Part shown: positions 24,401-35,500 of the stretch, one piece after another | Position numbering within the stretch: position 1 is the first letter of the stretch | How the letters are laid out: the number at the start of each line of letters is the position of its first letter | Assembly (NCBI RefSeq): GCF_041260155.1 | Contig: NC_091930.1 | Coordinates: forward strand, 3,091,907-3,155,906 | From: Ptychodera flava | Lineage: Eukaryota > Hemichordata > Enteropneusta > Ptychoderidae | Length of the DNA: 64,000 nucleotides | Direction of reading: 5' to 3' | The notes under the pieces: model-generated | Database searches by the model: none | What the model saw: the letters and a program-made list of their open reading frames with translations, nothing else | What the model was told of the DNA's origin: nothing | Position numbers and translations under genes: made by a program

Positions 24401-27400
24401 GGCTCTAACGTTATGTCTGGCATTTTCAACAAGTCATGGATCAGTTAGGCAGTAAGCATTATAGGACCTTTCAAAATATGTGTCAGAATTTCATATAAAA
24501 CTATGAAAGCGTGTGAATTAGCCAGAGAAAACCTTGAGTTATCTCAACAGTCATTGAAAGTCAAATAAGATGAAAACATCTCATAGTTGGAAGTTCGAAT
24601 CGAAGTTCTGAATCCATAGAAAGTGAAATATCTCAAGGAAGAAGTCAAATATATGCTGGACAATGACTTTATTGAACCTTGTAACAGTAACTTGAGTTCA
24701 CCATGCATTCTTGCGCCAAAACCTGATCAAAGCTACTGTATGTGTACTGACTATAGGAAAGTGAACATCTCACAAAGGTAGACACGTTCCAAATCCATAG
24801 AATTAATGACTGTATCGACCGATTGGGAAAAACGAAGTATTTCAATGTTTGACCTACTGATGGGATCCAGGCAAGTCACTCTGACGGATTATGCTTTTGA
24901 ATTACCCACCTTCGTCATATAAGACAAATTGTTCCAGTGCAAGGTGGTGCCATTTGGTATAGAGAACTCGCCGGCCACACTCCAAAGGGTAATTAACAAC
25001 ATCATACCCAGATTAGAAGGATTTGAAGCTTACATCGATGATGCTGTTGTGAACAGCAACACCTGGGAGGTATATATATCAAACTCATTTGGAAGTTCTT
25101 TGAGAAAGTGAGCAAAGCAATGTTGAATGTCATGCTCGCCATATCTGAGTTTGGTTGCTCAAGGGGACTTACCTTCGACATACTTTAAGAGAGGGTGAGG
25201 TAAAACCTGTTGATGCCAAAATCACTGCCATTTCAAGCTTTCCTATAATGAATTGCAAGTGACAACTGATGCCTTTCTCGGTATGGCTGATCACTACAGG
25301 AAATTCTGTCCAAATTTCTCAACCATTTGTGTCCTTTGACTAACTTACTCAAAAAGAAAGTAAAGTTTGTTTGGTCAGAACAATACCAACATGCATTTGG
25401 TACACTTAAAACCATACTTCAAAGTGCTCTAGTCTTGTCTGCACCAGATTTCAGTTTGGCATTCAAATAAGCTGTAGATACTAGTGATCTTACTGCTAGT
25501 ACTGCTTAATTCCAAGATGATAGTCACAGGATAGATTATCCTATTGCTATTTTTCACACAAATTAACAAATCAAAGCATAAACACTTTACCATTGAAAAC
25601 ACATCGAGACACATCATTCTCGACCGCGGGCATCCGGGTACTTGCGGATTCTTACGTCATTTTTGCGTCACAGCGCTGTTGGAAGTTCGAATTTTTCAAC
25701 CACCAAAGAAATATTCAAAGTTTCAATATACATAAATGACATAACTTTTAGTTCTGCTTTTTTCCACACAATTTCTGTATCATTCGCTCTTCTGTATCGT
25801 CTGATCTCTCATTCACCTCGCTCGTATGCGTTTCACCTACTGACGTCTCTCCGCGGTCGAGAATAGGCAAGAAGTCATTCCAGTATCTTGTAATATCAAT
25901 ATTACCAGGTGTAGTCACGAAATTGCCTATATTTATCGGGTATATAAGGGCGATTTCGCAGATCCGGGCTGTCGAGACGAGAGACGCTTTGTGTAGTTTC
26001 GTCTTCGGATTTTAGAGTCCCGAAATCGCCAATATTAACATTTATCTGGTTAAAACCGGCGATAGTAGGCTGACTCAGCATGTCAAGATACGAACCGCAT
26101 TGTGTAGTATAGTCTTGTATCGGTATCAGAATCCCGAAATCCCTTATAAAACAATCATCATGAAGATGTAGAACACATCTTTGTATCTTTTACAGATTTT
26201 AAAACTCGCCGAACTTTCTGTTTTCGAAAAAGCTGTTCCGTGGGACGATGATAAAAACTGACTCCGTTTGTTCTTCCTTGAGTGATTTTTGCTCTCAACT
26301 GAACAACAGTTAATTATTATTTTTCATGCTACTGAGCATTAAAGAGTCGTAACGTGCAGAACTGCACTGCTGCAGTCATAGACTCCAATGCTTTGGTAAA
26401 GCGGTCACACATGTTCTTGTATCACCGATGACGTCACGTACGCTCCTCCCATGAGCCCTTTCGCGCCCATGGGATTCCGAGCTCATTTTCATAAATGTCG
26501 TCTACTTCGACTTCTCCTTTCGTCGCGCCGTAGTCGTCAGCGTGCAATTATGTTGCAAATTTGAGCTGCATTTTACTCAAGGGTGATTTTGGAAGGGATA
26601 AACGGTCAATGTCGCTGGACTTAGGTTTCCCTTTAACGCAGGCACGTGAACGTAGGCATATGATAATGAAGATTATTTATTCAGAATAAATGGAAACGTC
26701 CAAAATCCGAAGTCGGCTAAATTGCTTATGTACAACATTAGTAATGGCAAAGTGGGATCATTCTTAGCAAGAGGGATATTAAATGCCTTGAGGTATGAAA
26801 GCCTGTAGCGTATTTAAAAATTAGATGACAAAATTAAATCTCCCTGTATCCAAAACACAAAATTTAAGGTAGTCGTCCAGCAACAAAACTGAGTAGCCAA
26901 TATTTCTCAGGCGAAAGCAAAACAAATTAATATTCAAAGATATTTGTACTCGCGATCGATCAGTCGTTTAAACATTTACACAATATACAATACATTATTG
27001 TCGTTGACAATAAATGTAGGCAATGTGATAAGAATGCCCTATTATGCACATCGTTAGTTATTCCTCCATCATGAAAAGCTTACCGTTCCATCCCCTTAAT
27101 CGCTTGTTACATCGGTTAACCTCTCAAGAAAGCATAACCGATATCGTTTTAAACGTGTTTAAGTTGAATTTGTCCAGAATTTATTTCTTTATTGTGCAAT
27201 CTTGATTCCAGGAAAAATAGGAAGTGAATACACTGGCACCAAATATGTAGTATTTAAGTCAGGCTTGGGTGCCTTTGATCATTACATTTATATTGGCCGA
27301 TCCGCGAATGCAGCGTTTTTCAGCTAAGATATTTTTAACACTGTTTTGATAATATTACGATAATATTACATTTAAAAAGTTTTACGTACTTATAAAACTA

Positions 27401-29492
27401 AATTGGATTTGATTTGTGGGCATAATTACACATTTGATCATAAAATAAAATTGGTCTAACAACACATTTTCAATTCTAACAGCCTTCTAATTTAGTTGTT
27501 TGTTTTAAGTCGGTAATCCTATGTCATTCTATTGTCTCATAATGTATTATTTTCTTTCTCTACAGACAAAGAATCTCGGTATAAAGGGGTAAGAGCCCGT
27601 TATTTATACAATATTTTTGGGTTTTTTGTTCATTACAAATAGCTATTACTTGTTGACGCAAACTTAATAGTAATTCTATACTAATGAACCCATTTTTGCT
27701 ATAAAGTAATTATTGTAGCCGTGATCCATTTGAATTTCGTTGAACGCAAAAACTGGACAGCAATATAACTTTTGCATTACATAAGAGGTTGTGATATCAT
27801 TGGACACGTACTACTAGGTGGCATTAAAAATCCCGTTTATTATCCTAATTTAAGATACTCAAACATAATGCTGAGGATTTGATAAAGATACGCTTTTGCC
27901 CGAATAAGACTAGGAGAAGGGTAAATTGAAAATGCCACATGCTCACGCTATTCATTTGTTTCAAATATACTGTGATGAAATAATTCACCTGTGAACTGTT
28001 ACTGGTTAAGTTTTCTATATTGGTAGCAATCGTGGCAGTGGCTTCACCAAAATAGAAAAAAACAGCAACATAATAACCTTAGCAAACGCAATGACGTATT
28101 ACAACACCAGATCCTTTCTTGTAAATGAGTTTTCCGTGTTAAAGCTATGGTGACGTTGCTCCTGAAGAAAGAAGCTTATCATTCCTCCCACTCCAATAAC
28201 ATTCGCCATAGTGTAAAAGTTACGATAGACACAGAGCAAATGCCTATGAACTCTTTAAGGACCAATGCCAGAGAATGTATTTGGAAATTACCCCAAGTTT
28301 CACGTTTTCGATCAAGTATAATGTACGTTTCTTCATTAATGCAGAAATGAAAAACAAAAACATGAAAACTTAAACAAGCTGTAGCAGCGTAGTGGTGTCA
28401 ATAATGTTTACCAGATTTCATTTACCAATTACAGTAATCATATGACAATAAAAATCTTCCTCGCTTCTGTTGATCACGAACGGACTTTCAAACACAGTGT
28501 CATCATCTAGCTACTTTCCTAAAAGATATGAAAACAGTTTACGGCAACTTTGTCCAAATGACGTTGCTATTACGGTCTCCAAGTTTGCATTAAATAATGC
28601 GGCGCTGTTGGTGGACTATTGTTTGACGGGCATCAGACTACTTCCGATTGTTCAGTAGAAGAATCGTGATTCAGTCAGTTCGTTTTAGATGACATTCAAT
28701 CCCATTTATTCACTAGCTTTGAGTTTGATACAATTACAATATCCATTTTTAAAACTTCTTATCAAGAATCCATGCATCTCTACCGTCTTTTACATAACTC
28801 GAAAGCTTAAAAAAATGGTGGAATATGAGAAAATCGCAATTGACCTACCCTATTTTCACAAGCATGTTATCGGAACCACACATGTTTGGTTAGCTTTATG
28901 TTTGTCCCTTGGCATATTCTCACATGCCGCAAAATAGAAAGTTCAAGTCACGTTTTGAATTAAAAACCTTTCTCTATTACTTCAAAAAGAGAACCATTTC
29001 TCTCCTTTGCATAGGGTATGTCATTCTTCTTTTCTGCAAAATAGAACAATGCTGTTTCAAAGTAACGTTTTTTTATTTTGTTTTGTTTTTTATCAGAGCG
29101 AGACGAAGCTGGTAAGTGTTACAGGAGCACGTAAAATATCCTAAGTAATGTTGTACCAGTTCAGAAAAATCAAAATTGATCAGTCTTTACATAACCAACC
29201 GACATTGGAAGATAAACACCTTGGCAAATATGTTGAGACATAAAACAAAAAACTCCAAGTGAATAATGACAGTAGTAAGCTTAGCTTGTAAAGGCATGTA
29301 ACGTCATCAACTTTAACTGATTATTCATGAGTCTTAAAGACTGCACATTTACGCTTATCAATGGAACGGAAATGTAAGAAAAGTGTAGATATATACAGTA
29401 TTAACGATAGTGATGATGGTGATGATTTTGCATGGTCATGAAGACGACCAAGACGACGATGATGATAATGATGATTGTGATGATGATGATGA

Positions 29493-29538
<46 letters not shown>

Positions 29539-32500
29539 GGTGGTGGTGGTGATAGTATCACGAGTGGCAAGAAAAGACTACGATTGTCCTAAAAACAAAT
29601 AACAAAGACGTTAAACTGAGATCGACAAGAAATGCCGATACTAAAATCGATATAAAAAAATTCAGGTAAATTATTGAGTGGAGTTCGAAATAGAAATTGT
29701 GTCGAGCAGTCACTTTCTTTGTGCACCATAAGTTGAAAGTAGATGGCCATAGTAAGATACAACTCAACAAACACCAGTTATGCTTATGATATTATATTTC
29801 AATTTAAAATAAAACACATGCTAGAAGTTAAGCTCGGTATGACATTTTTGCCAACATTTTGCGTTCTCCATTTTGTGTATTCTTGATATAAAAAATGGTT
29901 GGTTCTGGTTTTAAAAATAACTACATTCAATGTAATTTACCCATAATAGTAAAAGAGATGGAAGAAGAAAGACGTGAAAGAGGTAAGAGTCACTGTGACT
30001 ACTTCCGAGTAAAATTATTTTTTGAATACACGGTCAAGTGACTTGTTCAAATCTAGTCTTACGGCAGTTTCATATGAACATTCATCTGTCAAATTTGTTC
30101 CCATTGTTATGATTTTTGAAAGTTTGGTAACCTTACCCTTTGTATGTGCCAACTGATATAGACCAATGGGGAATCGTCAAAATACAAAACTAAATCTACC
30201 ATGGACCGCGAAGCATCAGATATATACGTCTACTTTAAAGTCATATGTAAACCAACTTTGAAAGCATCAATCCACGGATTTGAGTTAAAACATCTGTATA
30301 CATCTATAATCGAGAACAAGTCGGTATGACATTTTGCCGACATTTTTGCGTACTCCATTTTGTGTATTCTTGATATAAAAAATGGTTGGTTCTGGTTTTA
30401 AAAATAACTACATTCACTGTCATTTACTCATAATAGTAAAGGAGATGAAAAAGGAAAGTCGTCGAAGAGGTAAGAGTGACTACTTTAGAGCAAAATTATT
30501 TTTTGAATACATGGTCAAATGCCTTGATCAATTTTAGTCTTACGGCAGTTCCATGTGAAGGGTCTCTTATTCGCCTGTCAAATTTGGTCACATTGTTATG
30601 ATTTTTGAAAGGTTGGTAACCTTACCCTTAGTATGTGGCAAACTGATATAGGCCAATGGGGAAGCGCCAAATACAAAACTAAATCTACCATGGACCGCGA
30701 AGCATCAGATATATACGTCTACTTTAAGGCCATATGAAACCAAATTTGAAAGCATCAATCCACGGATTTGAGTTTAACAGCTTTATACATCTACAATCGA
30801 GAACATCATTGACAATGCCATATTAAAAACATAAAAATTGAACATTACAAAATTCTTGCCAACCCGGGAAAAGCTAGTTTAGATTATTTTCCTAAACAAA
30901 TTTGACATATCTATAATATTCACAGATGGTTAACGATGTGACTTTACCCATAACTGTCATGTATCTTTGAATTCTTGAGTCACTTACTTGATACATATTT
31001 TTGTGATATAACCTTTCCCGTTAGATATTTACCTCTCTCAATGGTCAGAGGCATTCGAGATTGTCAAGAAATCATTTTACCTTGCGCTAAGACTGGATGG
31101 CTAAAATGAAAAATAATGTGACAAACATCTTTGCTTATGATATTATATTTTACTTTACAATAAAACACATGCAAAAATTGTATCTGAGAATTTCATTTTT
31201 GACAAACACTTTTGTGTATTAAACCCTCAAATAATTTACTTTGGTATTGGTATGATCAAAATACTACTATTTTACTTGTTCCAAGAAATTACAAACTTAT
31301 CGTATGCTGTCACTTAGCCGTAATATATTTTCATCTACACGTGGGCTCGAAGATTTTGATGCATCCATGTTCGAGACATCGTTTCTCTGAATATTATTTA
31401 ACCTGCAAGGTAAAACATGGTTGTTATGTTCTTTAAACTAATTACATTTAATATCATTTAACCATAACAGAAAGAGAGATGAGAGAGGAAAGTCGTCAAA
31501 GAGGTAAGTAAGATTAAATATATTCTTTGAATTAAAAGTGACTTGGTCAGATCTAATCTAAGGGGAAGTTTAACCTGAAAGGTCTTATTCGCCCGTCCAA
31601 TTTGTTCGCATACTTCTAAATTTGCAAGTTTATCTTTACAAATTAACCTTGCCCTTGGAATGTTCAAAACTGCTTATGAACAAATGTAATCCAGATAAAT
31701 GGGGAAATTTCAAAACGCAAATCTACATGTAATATTGATAAAGATAAATTTGAAATGTCATAACACCAATCTGCATCTACAAAGGGACATGTAGAATAAG
31801 ATATGTAAGCATATTCAAAGGCCATTTAAACTAAAATAAAAGCATCGAACTACGGATTTGAGTAAAAGACATAATTATGTATCTAACATCGAGGAAAACA
31901 TGACAAACACTCCCGTGACAGTTGTAAGCATATTTAAAGGCCGAGTAACTAAATAATAGCATCCAACCACGTACTTGAGTAAAAGACATAATTATGTATC
32001 TAACATCGAGAAAAACAATGACAAACACTTCCGTGACAGTGACAAAAACCCTTGCAGACCAATTTGAAGCAAAATCGACATATTTAATAAAGAAAATTGG
32101 CATATCTATATCAACGCAGATGATAAACGATATAACATTAGTCATAAATGTTATAATCGTTGAAATTCTAAATGACCCTACTTAAAGGGGAAGTTCACCA
32201 AGGATGATTTTTACATATGTGGTAGCTCTGTGGTCATTTACCCCAGAAAAGCTATTTTCACCATTATAACTCGCCCGATTTTCTACGAAAATGATAAAAA
32301 TAGTACAGGAAGTAGCCCGTGTAATTTGAATCATGGGAAAAAAACCCTAAGCTTGGAGCTTGCATCATGTGATATGGAAGGGACCATCTTCGGATGGGTA
32401 TGGCCCCCACATTGTCCACTCACAGTAATACAGTAGTAAACAGCAACACAAAATCTGACAGTGGACAGTTTATTATAAGTGATTCACCGTTTATGCAAGG

Positions 32501-35500
32501 ATACTCAGTATAAACAAAAGTTATGTAAATACGCACAGCCTGGTTTAAGCATGGGTGAGTGGACAATGCCATACCCATGGGAAAATGGTGCCTTCCATAT
32601 CACATTATGCAAGCTCCAAGCTTGGCGCTTTTTCCCATGATTCAAATTACATGGGCAACTTCCTGTACTATTTCTATCGGTTTTTGTAAAAATCGTGCAA
32701 GTTATAAATGGCGAAAATAGCTTTTCCAGGGTAAGTGACCACAAAGCTAGCACATATGTAAAAATCATCCTTGGTGAACTTCCCCTTTAAATGACCGTTG
32801 AATTCTAAATGACCCTACTGTATGTATTTTCCTGTTGAATTTCATTTCCAACGGAAGGGCTACCAGTGTAACTCGGCGAACCTATCTAAAAATGGACTTC
32901 TACCAGTTAAAAGTGCAACGCTGGTCATTTTTAGGTCACGTGTGTAAACACGTTGGCTATTGTCATAGCGATGTCTGTCTGTCTGTCCGTGTGTGTGTGT
33001 GTTAGTGGTGTGTGTGTGTCTGTCTGTCTGTCTGTCGTTACACGATAACTCAAAAAACGCCTGAACGGATTCAAGTCAAATTTGCTACACAGTTACCATA
33101 TGCTACTTGCAGAACTGATTAGATTTTGGTTAGTGTGGCTTACATATTAATGAAGTTATGCAATATCTTTTTTTCCGTACAATGGTGTCCCTATGGAGAC
33201 GGTAATGACAGTGTAGACATATATCAAGAAATACTGCACAGAATTTCATGAAACTTTTCACAGATGACAATCTTAGAACATTATGATGATACTGTGAGTG
33301 TCATGTCAATTGCCTTCTCATTTGCATATTGAATGAACTTTTATTATTAGTGAGATAACTCTGAAATTCCTGCACCAAACTTGATGATACTTGCAACAAA
33401 TATTGATCTGATATATATCTAATTATACTTAGAAGCATTGGACAGTGTCAAGTTAATAAATAGGTCATTTGCATATTTTATGAAGTTTTGTAATTAGTCA
33501 TATAACTTCGATATAACTTCACCAAATGTGATGAAATCTGCTGCAGATACTGATCGACTGATATCTAACTGTAGTGTAAAGCATTCAGTAGTGTAAAATT
33601 AATTAAGGGTTCATTTGCATATTTAATGAACTTTGTAATTAGGTATATAACTCTGAAATTACGGCACCCAAGTCTTTGAAATTGGGTACAGATATTGTTT
33701 TGATAAATATCTAATTGTACTGAGAAGCATTTGGCAGTGTCAAGTTAACAAATATTTCATTTGCATATTTTATGAAGTTTTGTAATTAGTGATATAACTC
33801 CAAAATAACTGCACCAAATGTTATGAAATCTGCTGCAGATACTGATCCGACAGATATCTAATTGTGGCGTAGAGCATTTACTTGTGTGAAGTTAATTAAG
33901 GGTTTATTTGCATATTTAATGAACTTTGTAATTAGTGATATTACTCCAAAATTACAGCGTTAAATTTGATGAAACTTGCTACAGATGTTGATCTGATAAA
34001 TATCCAATTGTACTGACAAGCATTGAGCAGTGTCAAGTTAATAATTAGCTCATTTGCATATTTCATGAAGTTTTATAAGTAGTCATATAACTCCGAAATA
34101 ACTGCATCAAATGTGATGAAAACTGCTGCATATACTGATCTGACAGATATCTAACTGTGTTGTAAAGCATTTAGTAGTGTAAAGTTAATTAAGGGTTCAT
34201 TTTACATATCTGATAGACTTTGTAATTAGGTATATAACTCTGAAATTACGGCACCAAATTTTGTGAAACGTGCTACAGATATTGATTTGATAAATATTTA
34301 ATTGTGCTATGAATCATTGAACAGTGTCAAGTTAATATAGGGATTATTTGCATATTTAATGAACTTTGTAATGAGTGACATTACTCTAAAATTACTGCAT
34401 TAAATTAAATAAAACGTGCTACAAATGTTGATCTGATGGATATCTAATTGTCCCATGAAGCATTGAGCAGTGTCAAGTTAATTAACAGCTCATTTGCATA
34501 TCAAATAAAGTTTTGTAATTAGTGATTAAAATCTGAGAGTACTGTGCGATGTTGAAAAAAACCTGCTTCATTTAGTGTTAACATATGTCTCATTGTTCTG
34601 TGAAGCGTACTACTATTAATGAACCTGTTGTAAAACACGTGAGCATATTCAGTTCATATCTGGTTTATTCGCATGTAGAAATTCAAGAAATTATCCATGT
34701 AATGTTGTCATTGTTTGAAACGTACACTGAAGATATAGGATGAGAGGCCATTTTAACAAAATAATAGCTTGCTAGATTTCAAGACAAAATGACAAGAACG
34801 CATAATAATGCAAACTTAGCAGTTTTCCGCGTTTTCATTGATGCATCATTATGTACTTCACTTGAATGGTCAGTAAAGCAGTACGCATCTCATACAATCT
34901 CACCGATCTTACAGAAAAATGTAATGCTTTAGTCTAAATCAATCCACTCTTAGTATTGGTAATTTGTCATCATGTCTACATACCAGTGACGGACGGAAGA
35001 CCAGTGACGGACGGACGTACGTACGTAGGTACGTAGGTACGTACGTACGTAGGTACGTACGTAGGTACGTAGGTACGTACGTACGTAGGTACGTAGGTAC
35101 GTACGTAGGTACGTACGTACGTACGTACGTAGGTACGTACGTATGTACGTACGTACGTATGTATGTATGTATGTATGTATGTATGTATGTATGTATGTAT
35201 GTATGTATGTATGTATGTACTTGTCGAGTATGTTACGTTTCAGAAAATGAGCGGTTTTGGACGTTAGGAGAAGTTAATCCATCTTTTCTGGGGTTGGTTA
35301 GGAGGTAAAGGTAGGCAGGAAAGGATTTTGCCCCAATAGAGCAGAATTTCGGTCAAAAAGACCGTTTTTTCATTGTGGTCCAGATCCAGGCCGCAAGAGA
35401 CCTCAGTTCTCTTCATAGACCGTTGCAGGGCTGTGGTAGACACCATAAAATGCTGGGAACACTGGTGCACAGACCAGTACGCAGGACTACAGAGCATTGG

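Larger units (their letters stand above)
20690..25610 (+). mobile_element. Decayed Ty3/Gypsy element, Gmr1-like domain order
   Basis: Remnant of an LTR retrotransposon. Read in order along the plus strand: gag (two diverged tandem pieces), zinc knuckle, protease, spacer, integrase (H2C2 zinc domain then catalytic core), reverse transcriptase, and the start of RNase H. Many stops and frameshifts, so dead. Integrase lies before RT, as in Gmr1-type elements and unlike most Ty3/Gypsy. No LTR pair was found: the right end breaks off in RNase H near 25610 and the left end is approximate. Confidence 0.75.
29780..31760 (+). repeat. Tandem duplication carrying the 33-nt micro-exon
   Basis: Units at ~29830-30315 and ~30320-30800 are closely similar through intron and exon; the exons start 487 bp apart. 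A third, more diverged unit spans ~31140-31760. Shared blocks include TTCTTGATATAAAAAATGG and CATGGACCGCGAAGCATC. Each holds one 33-nt exon ending in AGAG before GTAAG. Confidence 0.85.

Noticed and set aside
29410..29592. Poly-D, poly-V, poly-G frame
   Set aside because: Triplet microsatellite.
32158..32818. A ~24-bp target-site duplication around the foldback element
   Set aside because: The TTAA at both borders explains insertion; the longer CTAAATGACCCTACT repeat is better read as an older host tandem duplication.
33310..34560. Possible CRISPR array
   Set aside because: Regular period, but the whole 147-bp monomer is repeated with no unique spacers, and the genome is eukaryotic.
34964..35308. 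114-codon frame with YVG/YVR/YVC repeats
   Set aside because: Translation of the GTAC/GTAT microsatellite, not a structural protein.
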